Of a stretch of DNA of 64,000 bases, positions 44,509 to 53,208 are shown piece by piece. Origin of the DNA: Polaribacter haliotis (GTDB lineage: Bacteria; Bacteroidota; Bacteroidia; Flavobacteriales; Flavobacteriaceae); assembly GCF_014784055.1 (NCBI RefSeq), contig NZ_CP061813.1, positions 521,501 through 585,500 on the forward strand, written 5' to 3'. Below the pieces are notes generated by a model that saw only the letters and a list, made by a program, of their open reading frames with translations, had not been told where the DNA came from and searched no databases. The position numbers were made by a program, and so were the translations under genes. Within the stretch, counting starts at the first letter, position 1. The number at the start of each line of letters is the position of its first letter.

Positions 44509-45188
44509 ATAAAATAGGACTTATTGGTGGAATTACGCCAGAATCAACAATATTATATTATCGAATTTTGAATCAGTTAAATGCTGAAAAATTAGGTGTA
44601 AAACATTCAGCAAAAGTAATTATGAATTCTTTCGATTTTGGAGAGATTTCTAAACTTCAAACAGAAGGAAATTGGGAAAAGTTGAACGAATTAATGGCAG
44701 AAGCTGGTAAAAGTTTAGAAAATGGAGGTGCAACTTGTATTTTAATTTGTGCAAATACCATGCATTTGTGTATAGACGCTGTTAGAAACGTGGTAAAAAT
44801 TCCTGTAATTCATATTGCAGAAGCTACTGCAAAACAAATTATTGAAAAGAAATTAAAAAAGGTTTCTTTATTAGGTACAAAATACACCATGGAAAAAGAC
44901 TTCTTTAAAGATATTCTAACTTCATTTGGCATAGAAACTATTATTCCTAAAGAAGCAGATAGAAACGAAATCCATCGAGTTATTTATGATGAATTATCGA
45001 AAGGAGAAATTAATCCTGTTTCTAAAGAAAATTACATCAATATTATCAAGGAGCAAATAGAAAGTGGGGCAGAAGGCATTATTTTAGGATGTACAGAAAT
45101 TCCGTTATTAATCAATCAAAAAAATGTTTCTGTACCCGTTTTTGATACGACAATGATTCACGCAACTGCTGGTTTTTATCAAATTTAA
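44505..45188 (+). CDS. Aspartate/glutamate racemase family protein
   Basis: A 227-aa two-cysteine, cofactor-independent racemase. N-terminal KIGLIGGITPESTILYYR, the first catalytic cysteine C82 in ICANTMH, and the second C196 in LGCTEIPLL. The two cysteines on opposite sides of the active site allow inversion. Most similar in layout to YgeA/aspartate racemase-type proteins. Amino acid specificity cannot be read off. Confidence 0.92.
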   Translation: MNKIGLIGGITPESTILYYRILNQLNAEKLGVKHSAKVIMNSFDFGEISKLQTEGNWEKLNELMAEAGKSLENGGATCILICANTMHLCIDAVRNVVKIPVIHIAEATAKQIIEKKLKKVSLLGTKYTMEKDFFKDILTSFGIETIIPKEADRNEIHRVIYDELSKGEINPVSKENYINIIKEQIESGAEGIILGCTEIPLLINQKNVSVPVFDTTMIHATAGFYQI

Positions 45189-45244
45189 AAAACTTACTAT
45201 CAATTTTATTAGTATATTTAAATATTATCCCCCAAATATTTTAA

Positions 45245-46579
45245 ATGCAAAAACAACTACTTTATATTTTCTTATTCCTTTGGTTTGGAATAAGCTTTTC
45301 GCAGACAGATATTTATTTTGTTAAAGATTCTGAAAATATTTTTAATAAAGAATCTATAAAAAATGCAGATTTCAATTTATTAAAAAATGAAATAAGTGAG
45401 GGTTATAATAACGCTACTTATTGGTTTAAAATACCAGCATATAAAACAGATAAAAACTATATTTTTAGGGTTACATATGATAGATATACAGGTGCAAAGG
45501 TTTATCAAAATTCTAATATAATAGAGAAACTTAACAGCCAAAGGTATCTAACATATCGTTTTTCTAGAGAAAATGATGTTTATATAAAAATTAAGTCCAA
45601 ACTTCATTCTTACATACCCATTGAGTTTGATACTGAAGAAGCTTCGTTTTTAAATCAAAAACATCAGCTAATTTTTAACTGTTTTTATTACGGTGTTGCT
45701 TTTTTTATTATTCTTTATAATTTCTTTTACTTTTTTCTATTTAAAGAAGATACTTTTCTATACTATTCGCTCTTTTTAGGTTTTACTTGTTTGGGAATTT
45801 TTTCCATGGATGGCATGTTAAATTTTTATAATATTAGTGAAGCCCTTAATAGATTTATTGTGACTTTAAGTTTAGTTTTATTAACTTATTTTTCAGCTAA
45901 ATTTGCGAGTAGTTATTTGTTTTTAGACAGGTACTATCCTAAAATTAAGAGAATTAGCTATTCTGTTGGTGGTGTAATTATAGTTGTTGCAATACTTTTT
46001 TTAATTTTTAATAATTATTATTTCTTACTTACACTTAACGTGTTAGTTTTTTTATTACTTTTTATATACTGGGTCGTTTCAATCTTACTATTTAATAAAA
46101 GTTTTTACAATAAAATATTAACGTTAGCATACGTGTTGCTTTTATTCTCCTCTATAGATTTCTTTATTCTAAAATTTATTGGTTTATCAATTATTGATAT
46201 CGATTCAATTACCATTAAAATTGGAGCTTTTTTTGAAATGATAATTCTTTCTATTGCAGTATTATATAGAATGAAAGTTTTAAGAGATGATAATTATTTT
46301 ATGAAACAAGAAATTATTAATTATTCTAAAGAAATTAAAAATTTATCTGAAGAAATATCTGAAGAAAAAGAAATTTTGAATCAAAAATTAGCATCGGTTT
46401 TAAGTATTAGAGAAGATGAGATTTTTAAATTAATTGTAGATGGAAAATCAAATAAAGAAATAGGAACACTTTTAAATATTTCTGTAAATACAGTAAAGTT
46501 TCATATTAAAAATATTTATGAAAAATTAAATATAAAAAGTAGAAAAGAAGTGTTAGTAATTGCTAAAAGTCAGCATTAA
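45245..46579 (+). CDS. Membrane-spanning LuxR-type transcriptional regulator (7TM-DISM)
   Basis: A 444-aa regulator that joins sensor and DNA-binding domain in one chain. Signal peptide 1-20, extracytoplasmic 7TMR-DISMED2-like beta domain about 22-130 (YWFKIPAYKTDKNYIFRVTYD), seven transmembrane helices about 142-345, a coiled-coil linker about 345-385 and a LuxR/GerE helix-turn-helix about 387-440 (LSIREDEIFKLIVDGKSNKEIGTLLNISVNTVKFHIKNIYEKLNIKSR). No receiver or kinase domain, so the signal would pass from the membrane domain straight to DNA. Flanked by two CCCCCAA motifs. Confidence 0.88.
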   Translation: MQKQLLYIFLFLWFGISFSQTDIYFVKDSENIFNKESIKNADFNLLKNEISEGYNNATYWFKIPAYKTDKNYIFRVTYDRYTGAKVYQNSNIIEKLNSQRYLTYRFSRENDVYIKIKSKLHSYIPIEFDTEEASFLNQKHQLIFNCFYYGVAFFIILYNFFYFFLFKEDTFLYYSLFLGFTCLGIFSMDGMLNFYNISEALNRFIVTLSLVLLTYFSAKFASSYLFLDRYYPKIKRISYSVGGVIIVVAILFLIFNNYYFLLTLNVLVFLLLFIYWVVSILLFNKSFYNKILTLAYVLLLFSSIDFFILKFIGLSIIDIDSITIKIGAFFEMIILSIAVLYRMKVLRDDNYFMKQEIINYSKEIKNLSEEISEEKEILNQKLASVLSIREDEIFKLIVDGKSNKEIGTLLNISVNTVKFHIKNIYEKLNIKSRKEVLVIAKSQH

Positions 46580-46694
46580 CAGTCTTTTTAGTGTTTTACT
46601 ACCCAAAAACTACCCAACTAAAAAAATAGAATTTATGAGATATTTACTAATTTTACATTGTCAGAGCGATATATAGTAATCCCCCAATTAGTGC

Positions 46695-46730
46695 AAAAAA
46701 GTCTTCAATAGAAATATTGGAGACTTTTTT
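46695..46730. terminator. Bidirectional terminator between the LuxR-type and BtuF-like genes
   Basis: Stem aaaaaagtcttcaata / tattggagactttttt with a GAAA loop and one G-T pair; A's on one side and T's on the other serve both convergent genes. Confidence 0.85.
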
Positions 46731-47870
46731 TTATTGCATCTTTTCAAAGAAAGTTAATTGGTAATTTGGCAATAATTCTGGATTTGTAATTTTAATAATA
46801 TCCTTTAAAACCAAATCTGGTCTTGTTGGCGCTAATTCGTAATAAATAACACCACCAGTTTTTCCTTTTTTGGTAGAAGGTGTATAAATTTCATCATTTT
46901 TAAAAGACGAAAATTTAGCATATAATTCATTACTTTTTAAGAGTTGCTCTTTCGATGAAAAATAACCTGGAGCAATCCAAAAATCTGCATTTTGTCCTTT
47001 ATCAAAAACGCTTTCGAAACTTAAAGATAAACTTCCTTTTCCTTCGGAATTTCCCCATAAATAATCAACATTTGCGTCTTTTATAAAAGTAGCTACAAAA
47101 CTATCTCCAGCAGGTAAATTCCAAATGTCTTTACTCATAATTGCACCAGATAAAATTGTAGGCTTTTTTGTTGATTTTAAAGCGATTTGTTTCGCCTCTA
47201 AATAATTATTTTCAATTACTTTAAAAATACTATCTGCTTGTTGTTCTTTATCAAATAAAACACCGAAAAATTTAATCCATTCTGCTCTTCCTAAAGGCGT
47301 TTCTTCTAACCAATCTCCATTATAAATTACATTTATTCCTGCTTTTTGTAATGTAGATAAAGATTTATCAGCAGAAGAAACACTATAACCAACTACGAGT
47401 TCTGGTTGTAAATCCAATAAAATTTCTGTGTTTAAAGAATTCTCTTTCCCAATTTCAGTAATTTTCCCTTCATCAATTAAAACCCTCGTTTTTTCTGACG
47501 AAACATATTTAGAATATGGAAAACCAACAATAGAAGTTTCTTCATTTAACAACTCTACCATTGGAATATGGGTAGTAGAAGTAACTACAATTTTATCAAT
47601 TGGAACTTGAAAAACATTCTTTTTAGAATCATTATTTACAGCTGATTTTTCTTCAATAATATATTCAAAAACATCTTTAGAACCTTTGTAAGCAGATTTA
47701 ATAATCAATTTTTTTATTCCATTTTCTTCAACAATATCAAAGCCTTTTGCATATTTAATTATGCTTTCTGATTGTGTTTTATTGTCAACTTTTACAACTT
47801 CTTTTTTACAAGAAAAAGAGATGAATATAAGAAGTAATAAAAATGAGTATTGGATCAATTTTTTCATCAA
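46731..47870 (-). CDS. ABC-transporter substrate-binding lipoprotein (BtuF/FecB-like)
   Basis: A 379-aa lipoprotein, lipobox ISFSC with C21. It contains the two lobes of a helical-backbone metal-receptor (class III binding protein): DKIVVTSTTHIPMVELLNEETSIVGFP, LDLQPELVVGYSVSSADKS, and in the second lobe GDSFVATFIKDANVDYLWG and the FWIAPGYFSSKEQL region. The divergent gene has a cobalamin riboswitch and is BtuB-like, so cobalamin or a cobinamide-type ligand is the likely cargo. It could also serve siderophores; no BtuCD permease is in the window. Confidence 0.8.
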   Translation of the reverse strand: MMKKLIQYSFLLLLIFISFSCKKEVVKVDNKTQSESIIKYAKGFDIVEENGIKKLIIKSAYKGSKDVFEYIIEEKSAVNNDSKKNVFQVPIDKIVVTSTTHIPMVELLNEETSIVGFPYSKYVSSEKTRVLIDEGKITEIGKENSLNTEILLDLQPELVVGYSVSSADKSLSTLQKAGINVIYNGDWLEETPLGRAEWIKFFGVLFDKEQQADSIFKVIENNYLEAKQIALKSTKKPTILSGAIMSKDIWNLPAGDSFVATFIKDANVDYLWGNSEGKGSLSLSFESVFDKGQNADFWIAPGYFSSKEQLLKSNELYAKFSSFKNDEIYTPSTKKGKTGGVIYYELAPTRPDLVLKDIIKITNPELLPNYQLTFFEKMQ

Positions 47871-47922
47871 AAGTAATTTTCAACAAGATTACAAAACTAT
47901 TTTCTAATAACAATAATTAAAC

Positions 47923-47930
47923 TACTTTTG
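47923..47930 (+). promoter_or_regulatory. -7 box of the riboswitch-btuB transcript
   Basis: TACTTTTG, an exact TAnnTTTG, about 15 bp before the start of the riboswitch aptamer. No TTG at the usual distance. Confidence 0.5.
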
Positions 47931-47943
47931 CACCGAATTTTGG

Positions 47944-48174
47944 TTTTGATGTATTTTTTTTACATCAAATTAAAAGGGAATCTGGTTAAAATCCAGAACT
48001 GTACCCGCAACTGTAAGTTTATACGAATGTCATTTCGAGAGAAATCGAGAAATCTCTGTTTCAGAAAAATGACTTTTGTACCTCTTTAGAGGATGTTATT
48101 AATTCTTATACCACTGACATTTTTTTTTGTTGGGAAGGTCTAATAACATAAAGACAAGTCAGGAGACCTGCCAT
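47944..48174 (+). promoter_or_regulatory. Cobalamin riboswitch
   Basis: All core elements are present: aaaaggga...ggtt (47972 on), aactgtacccgcaactgtaag (from about 47997, written in part), ccactg (48111-48116), gggaaggt and the B12 box ending caggagacctgcc (48160-48172). It sits 45 bp before the BtuB-like start and would repress it when cobalamin is bound. One arm, between gtaag and ccactg, is unusually long because it holds a copy of the dispersed TCATTTCGA repeat (48028-48073). Confidence 0.93.
48028..48073 (+). repeat. Dispersed TCATTTCGA repeat, copy 3 (in a riboswitch arm)
   Basis: Begins tgtcatttcgagagaaatc and continues gagaaatctc; its ends gtcattt (48029-48035) and aaatgac (48067-48073) are inverted, so the insert folds into its own hairpin at the tip of the riboswitch arm. 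Confidence 0.75.
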
Positions 48175-48218
48175 TTTCATAATTTTAAAATAATCTTCGG
48201 GATAAAGATTTATAAATA

Positions 48219-50054
48219 ATGAACTTAAAACAAGTATTCTTTGTTGTTTTTATAATTTGTGCTGTAAGTAATTTACATGCGCAGAAAGATTCTGTATCCA
48301 TAAAACTGAATGGTTTTTCGTTATCAATTTCTAAAGTAAAAGACTTTTCTAAAGGATATTTTAAAACTGTTTTGTCTGATAGTTTAAAACAAAGAAATAT
48401 AAAATCGTTAACAGAAATGTTGCGTTTTAATTCTTTTATCTACTTTAAAGAAACTGGTTTAGGAATGGTTTCTTCACCTTCTTTTAGAGGAACAAATGCC
48501 TCACAAACTGCTGTTATTTGGAATGGAATTAACATCAATTCTCAATTAAATGGACAAACAGATTTTAACGGAATTTCTGCAAATTCTTATGATAATATTT
48601 CTGTAAGAAGTGGAGGAGGAAGTGTTTTATTTGGAAGTGGGGCAATTGGAGGAACTGTTCATTTGAATAATGAAATTTCATTTGAAAAAGCTTTAAAGAA
48701 CAAGATATTATTAAAATACGGAAGTTTTGATACTAAACATATTAGTTACGATTTTGTAAAATCTTCATTAAAAAGTTATCTGAATTTTAAATTAGGTTAC
48801 AATAGTTCTAATAATAATTTCGAATATTTAAACTCCAAATTAACAAACGAAAATGGTAGTTTTTTCAATTATAATTTTGATGTTAATTTTGGTTATAAAA
48901 TAAATAATAAAAATCAATTAAAATTTTATTCCAATTCGTTTTTTGCTGATAGAAATTTATCGAGAACAATTAATGCGCCTTCAAACGATGCGTATAAAAA
49001 TACAAGTATTAAAAACTTATTGGAATGGGATTATTCTTTGTCTAATAAAGAAATAATTACAACAAGAATTTCTTATATTTTTGATGAATTTAGGTATTTT
49101 GATAATAATAAAAACCGCGATAATTTTTCTACAGGAAATACAAAAAGAAATATAGCACAAGTAGATTATAACAATGCTATTTCCAGAAAATTAAAGTTGA
49201 ATGCTATTGTTGGTTTTGAATCTGTATCTGCTTTTGGAACCAGCTTTGCTTCAAATACAAGAAACATTTTTTTTGGGGTTTTATCTTTGAATCATCAATT
49301 GACAAAAAAATTGAGTTACGGAATTCAGTTTAGAAAAGATATTCAGAATAACTTTGATGCTCCTTTTTTATATTCTTTAGGAATTGAGCATAAATTCAAT
49401 AAAAATTATACACTTTCATTTAATACTTCAAAAAACTTTAGAATACCAACTTTTAATGATTTGTATTGGAATCCTGGAGGAAATATCAATTTAAAACCAG
49501 AGAATTCCTATCAATTTGAAATTGGAAATGCAATTCGTTTTAAGAATGTTTCTTTTAATATAAATGGATTTTATATAAAATCGTCCGATTTAATTCAGTG
49601 GAATCCTAATAATTTGGGTGTTTGGAGTCCAAGTAATATAAGTGATACCAGAAATATTGGTTTAGAGTTTTCTGGAAATTACAACGCTTCTTTTAAGAAC
49701 CATTTGGTAACATTAAATGCTACATATTCTTATACAGATGCAAGAGATTTAGAAAGAAATGAGCAATTAATTTCTGTTCCAAAAAACCGAGCAACATTTT
49801 TATTGAATTATAATTACAAAAATTTTAGTGCTTTTTATCAATTTTTAGCAAACGATAAAGTTTCTTTTTTAGTGGATATTATTCCTGCTTTTTCAGTTTC
49901 TAATCTAGGTTTTAATTATCAATTATCAAGGTTTAAGAATAAACCTACAGTTGGTTTTAAAATCAATAACATTTACAATACTTATTATCAAAATACCTTA
50001 AACAGGCCAATGCCTGGGACTAATTTTCAAATAACAACAAACATAAATTTTTAA
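48219..50054 (+). CDS. btuB: BtuB-like TonB-dependent cobalamin receptor
   Basis: A 611-aa outer-membrane receptor. Signal peptide 1-21, no CarboxypepD_reg domain, plug about 55-155 (SPSFRGTNASQTAVIWNGININ; VRSGGGSVLFGSGAIGGTVHLN), barrel to the terminal phenylalanine. Its size is that of BtuB. The cobalamin riboswitch directly upstream and the BtuG-like gene 3 bp downstream assign it to vitamin B12 uptake; the name is by context plus family, not by ligand residues. Confidence 0.88.
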   Translation: MNLKQVFFVVFIICAVSNLHAQKDSVSIKLNGFSLSISKVKDFSKGYFKTVLSDSLKQRNIKSLTEMLRFNSFIYFKETGLGMVSSPSFRGTNASQTAVIWNGININSQLNGQTDFNGISANSYDNISVRSGGGSVLFGSGAIGGTVHLNNEISFEKALKNKILLKYGSFDTKHISYDFVKSSLKSYLNFKLGYNSSNNNFEYLNSKLTNENGSFFNYNFDVNFGYKINNKNQLKFYSNSFFADRNLSRTINAPSNDAYKNTSIKNLLEWDYSLSNKEIITTRISYIFDEFRYFDNNKNRDNFSTGNTKRNIAQVDYNNAISRKLKLNAIVGFESVSAFGTSFASNTRNIFFGVLSLNHQLTKKLSYGIQFRKDIQNNFDAPFLYSLGIEHKFNKNYTLSFNTSKNFRIPTFNDLYWNPGGNINLKPENSYQFEIGNAIRFKNVSFNINGFYIKSSDLIQWNPNNLGVWSPSNISDTRNIGLEFSGNYNASFKNHLVTLNATYSYTDARDLERNEQLISVPKNRATFLLNYNYKNFSAFYQFLANDKVSFLVDIIPAFSVSNLGFNYQLSRFKNKPTVGFKINNIYNTYYQNTLNRPMPGTNFQITTNINF

Positions 50055-50057
50055 AAA

Positions 50058-51116
50058 ATGAATTTCAAAAAAGTAGTATTTTTCGTAGCAATATCAGGAT
50101 TTTTATTCGCTTCTTGTAGTAAAGACAATGAGCCAGATTTACCAAAAGGAGATTATGACAATGGTATTTTAGTAGCAAATGAAGGCGCATTTTCTGGAGG
50201 AACAGGAACTGTAAATTTCATTTCAAATGATTATTCAATTACAGGAGAAAACATTTTTCAAAAAACCAATAACGAGAATATTGGAACCATTTTACAATCC
50301 ATTGGTTTTAATAATGATGATGCTTATTTAATAGCAAATGTTGGTAATAAAATATCTGTTGCAAATAGATATACCATGAAAAAGGTAACAGAAATTACTG
50401 GAGATTTAAGCAATCCAAGGTATATTGCTTTTGCAAACGGAAAAGGATTTGTAACAAATTGGGGAGATGGTTCTGATAATACAGACGATTTTGTAGCAGT
50501 AATTGATGTAGCAACAAATACAATTTCTTCTAAAATATCTGTTGCTGAAGGGCCAGAGCAAATTATAGCTAATGGAAACACGTTGTATGTTTCTCATAAA
50601 GGTGGTTTTGGTTCAGGAAGTACAGTTACAGTAATCGATGCTTCAACAAACACGATTATTAAAACAATTGCTGTAGGAAGTGTTCCTGATGAAATGGCGC
50701 TTGATAACAATGGAAATTTATTGGTTTCTTGTGAAGGAAAAGCAAAAACATCTTGGAATCCAACAGAAATTTTAGGGAGTTTAGTAACGATTAATACTGC
50801 ATCAAATACAAAAACTGCAACTATCGATTTTGCTTCAGAATTTCACCCAAATTCTATGGTTTTTAATAATGGAAATATTTATTTATCTACTTCAAGTAAA
50901 GTATTTAAAATGCCAGCATCTTCTAAAACAGTTCCAACTTCAGAAATCATTTCTACGCCAGTTTATGGAATTTCCGTAAACGAAAATAAAATTTACGTTA
51001 CTGATGCTAAAGATTATAAAGTAAATGGATCTTTAAAGATTTTTGATGCAACTACAAATACAGAATTAAAAGAATTTACAGTAGGTTTAATTCCTGGTAA
51101 AGTTTACTTCAATTAA
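50058..51116 (+). CDS. BtuG-like beta-propeller surface lipoprotein
   Basis: A 352-aa lipoprotein, lipobox LFASC with C20. The rest is a YncE/DUF5074-type beta-propeller; repeats such as FVAVIDVATNTISSKISVAEGPEQIIANGNTLYVS are seen here in pieces (VAVIDVATNTISSKI; TVTVIDASTNTIIKTI; LVTINTASNTKTATI). In gut Bacteroides the surface propeller BtuG hands cobalamin to BtuB; the same gene order behind a riboswitch makes BtuG the best guess. Stop is followed by a strong terminator, ending the operon. Confidence 0.82.
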   Translation: MNFKKVVFFVAISGFLFASCSKDNEPDLPKGDYDNGILVANEGAFSGGTGTVNFISNDYSITGENIFQKTNNENIGTILQSIGFNNDDAYLIANVGNKISVANRYTMKKVTEITGDLSNPRYIAFANGKGFVTNWGDGSDNTDDFVAVIDVATNTISSKISVAEGPEQIIANGNTLYVSHKGGFGSGSTVTVIDASTNTIIKTIAVGSVPDEMALDNNGNLLVSCEGKAKTSWNPTEILGSLVTINTASNTKTATIDFASEFHPNSMVFNNGNIYLSTSSKVFKMPASSKTVPTSEIISTPVYGISVNENKIYVTDAKDYKVNGSLKIFDATTNTELKEFTVGLIPGKVYFN

Positions 51117-51192
51117 AATATTAACAATTTAGAATTGAATAAAAATTTAATTCTACGCATGGGAAAATAGAGTGAAAAGAAAAAGACGAAAG

Positions 51193-51231
51193 CTCCGTTT
51201 GTAGAAATATTCTATAAACGGAGTTTTTTTT
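51193..51231 (+). terminator. Terminator of the btuB-btuG-like operon
   Basis: 14-bp stem ctccgtttgtagaa / ttctataaacggag, loop ata, one G-T pair, then eight or more T's. Confidence 0.9.
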
Positions 51232-51743
51232 TATAATAATTTTCTTACTTCACTTTTAATAAAGTCAATCGCAGTTTCTGTTGGTGGTAGAGATTTGGAA
51301 TAATCTATTAACACGTTCTCTCTTAAATCATTTGCAGAAGAAGAATTTTCTGCAACTTGTTTTAGTTTATTCATTACTGCATTTTTTGAAGCGTAAATGG
51401 CTGTCCAAGTATCTTCAGAAACGTAAATTTGTTGCACTAAATTGTGTTCAAATTCTTGTTCTATGTTTGCTATTAATAATTGTAAATAATCGTTTGTATT
51501 TGTAGAAATTGGTGGAATTCGCATCAATATTTTTACAGGGTTTATTCTGTCGCAAAAGAGCATTAAACGTTCGTAAGCTTGCAATTTAATAGGTAAAGCT
51601 TCTTTTTTTCTTTGTGCCAAAAGTTCTAATTGTTTTTCAGAATTTTTATTTTTGATGAATCCGTTAAACATGTAATAAGCAACAAAACCAGTTACTGCAG
51701 CTGGTAAAATATATGCGATGCTTTCTAAAATTTTATCTTCCAT
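51231..51743 (-). CDS. Flavobacterial membrane-anchored protein of unknown function
   Basis: A 170-aa protein with one transmembrane segment near the N-terminus (about 8-28, ILPAAVTGFVAYYMFNGF) and a cytoplasmic helical domain (ALPIKLQAYERLMLFCDRINP; DYLQLLIANIEQEFEHNLVQQIY; ENVLIDYSKSLPPTETAIDFIKSEVRKLL). I believe it is a conserved family in Flavobacteriia, but no function is known. Third gene of the SatD unit; starts 3 bp after the DUF3307 stop. Confidence 0.75.
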   Translation of the reverse strand: MEDKILESIAYILPAAVTGFVAYYMFNGFIKNKNSEKQLELLAQRKKEALPIKLQAYERLMLFCDRINPVKILMRIPPISTNTNDYLQLLIANIEQEFEHNLVQQIYVSEDTWTAIYASKNAVMNKLKQVAENSSSANDLRENVLIDYSKSLPPTETAIDFIKSEVRKLL

Positions 51744-51746
51744 AAA

Positions 51747-52466
51747 TTACATAAGAGTTACAAAATACGAATATAAGATTCCGATTATAATTGCCAACCC
51801 GAAACTTAATAAAGTACCAATTAAAATATATTCTGTTAGTTTTCTGTCTTTGGACGATGTTAAATCTCCAAACCTAAAAACCGACTTTGCTGCCAATAAA
51901 AAACCAATTGCTTCCCAATGATTTGTAATTACAAAAATAAAGACAAATAAACGTTCTAAAATACCAATATAACGTCCTGCTTTTGCAAGAGAATCGTCGT
52001 TTTCTTTTTTATTTTCAGGATTCCACTGTGTAATAAAAACTTTAATTATTACTGATGAAACGTTTGTTATCAAAAGGATTCCAATTAACAATAATAATAT
52101 TTTACGAGTAAAAAACTCATCAAAATTAAAATTGAACTTGGAGTATAAAGTAGCGACAAAAAACAAGGCCAAAAGATGTAAAACCTGGTCTATAAAAAAC
52201 CAAGTTCGTTTACTTTTTTTGTTTTGAAAAGTGAGTTTTAAAACATCAAAAATATAATGAGAAACTATAATTATTATAAAACTAAGCCAATATTCCTTCA
52301 AATTAAATTGAAGAAAAAATAGCAACAAAACAGCATGAACAGCAATATGAAAGTACAGTTTTACTGACTTAATTTTCTTTTGTTCTTTGTCTGTTACCCA
52401 TTTTTGGGGTTGAAAAACAAAATCTCCTAAAATATGTGCCAATAAAAGTTTTAAAAATAAAAGCAT
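51747..52466 (-). CDS. DUF3307 family membrane protein
   Basis: A 239-aa integral membrane protein with about six hydrophobic helices. The start LLLAHILGDFVFQPQKWVTDK (seen in two parts, LLLAHILGDFVFQP and KWVTDKEQ) is the DUF3307 signature. A second block, ERLFVFIFVITNHWEAIGFLLAAKSVFRFGDL, lies near the C-terminus. Function unknown. Its ATG overlaps the satD stop by one base, so the two are translationally coupled; the SatD-DUF3307 pairing recurs in other bacteria. Confidence 0.88.
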   Translation of the reverse strand: MLLFLKLLLAHILGDFVFQPQKWVTDKEQKKIKSVKLYFHIAVHAVLLLFFLQFNLKEYWLSFIIIIVSHYIFDVLKLTFQNKKSKRTWFFIDQVLHLLALFFVATLYSKFNFNFDEFFTRKILLLLIGILLITNVSSVIIKVFITQWNPENKKENDDSLAKAGRYIGILERLFVFIFVITNHWEAIGFLLAAKSVFRFGDLTSSKDRKLTEYILIGTLLSFGLAIIIGILYSYFVTLM

Positions 52467-53080
52467 TATTCGGTTATTTTTTGGTTGATTAATTTTCTAA
52501 AACGACTTTCCAGATTCATTATAGGATCGAAACCAGCTCGTTTTTGTCTTTCACTAACTCTACCTTGAGTTATTCCTAAAGTTTTTGCAATTTCTTTTTG
52601 GGTTGCTTCTCTATTTTCTATCGACAAATTAAAAACTTCTGCAGAATTTTGTGTCCAAGAATCTATGGTTAATGAGGCCAAATCTAACGCAATATTTATT
52701 TCTTCATCAATATCTTGCCAAGGCGTTTTTATGGCTAAATTTTGTTTTTTTAGATAATTATCAAATGCAAAACCAGAGTTTACAAAAGCTTCTCCATTAG
52801 ATGCTGTTATATTTGCATCTTCATACTTTTTTTCGCCTATTCCTATCCCAATTCTAACATCAATTCCTTCAATTCTTTTCAAATAAGATTTTAATTTTAA
52901 GGCTCCAAAAAATGCTTCTTCAGGGTTTTCTATTTCTAATTGAAAACTATCTCCTCTATATATCTGCCAATACTTTGGTGATTTTCCAAAACTAGAAAGT
53001 GCATTTTTTAAAGTTGATAACCATAAATCATCATCTTTCTTTCTAGAATTTATAATATCTCCAGTTAAAATACTTGTCAT
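52466..53080 (-). CDS. SatD-family protein with C-terminal helix-turn-helix
   Basis: A 204-aa protein. N-terminal SatD domain (MTSILTGDIINSRK; YRGDSFQLEI; IGIGIGEKKYEDANITASNGEAF) resembles a nucleotide-cyclase-like fold without obvious catalytic set. The C-terminal region about 155-185 is a helix-turn-helix (ATQKEIAKTLGITQGRVSERQKRAGFD), so it probably binds DNA. I start at the ATG 53080; an upstream in-frame TTG at 53101 overlaps the promoter -7 box (53099-53106), which lies upstream of the ATG. Three palindromes just upstream are its likely operators. Confidence 0.85.
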   Translation of the reverse strand: MTSILTGDIINSRKKDDDLWLSTLKNALSSFGKSPKYWQIYRGDSFQLEIENPEEAFFGALKLKSYLKRIEGIDVRIGIGIGEKKYEDANITASNGEAFVNSGFAFDNYLKKQNLAIKTPWQDIDEEINIALDLASLTIDSWTQNSAEVFNLSIENREATQKEIAKTLGITQGRVSERQKRAGFDPIMNLESRFRKLINQKITE

Positions 53081-53098
53081 TATTTTATAATTTATATT

Positions 53099-53129
53099 CA
53101 AATGTATGTTTTATTTATTAAAATAGCAA
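53099..53129 (-). promoter_or_regulatory. Promoter of the satD-DUF3307 unit
   Basis: Minus-strand TTG (53127-53129), exactly 20 bp, TACATTTG (53099-53106): a perfect Bacteroidota promoter. Initiation would fall about 10 bp before the ATG at 53080. Confidence 0.8.
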
Positions 53130-53132
53130 AAT

Positions 53133-53208
53133 TATCTGTCTATAAGCAGATATTTTAATTTATCTGTCTATAGGCAGATATTTTTGTTTATCTGTTTATG
53201 AGCAGATA
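53133..53208. promoter_or_regulatory. Three tandem 20-bp palindromes, 28-bp period (operator array)
   Basis: Copies at 53133-53152, 53161-53180 and 53189-53208, each TATCTG-N8-CAGATA. The middles (tctataag, tctatagg, tttatgag) are also alike. The first copy begins 4 bp upstream of the -33 element of the satD promoter. Spacing is exactly 28 bp from start to start. Confidence 0.85.

Noticed and set aside
53133..53208. Three evenly spaced repeats as a CRISPR array
   Set aside because: Spacers would be only 8 bp, and the repeats are palindromic and sit at a promoter; no cas genes are near. Operators explain them better.
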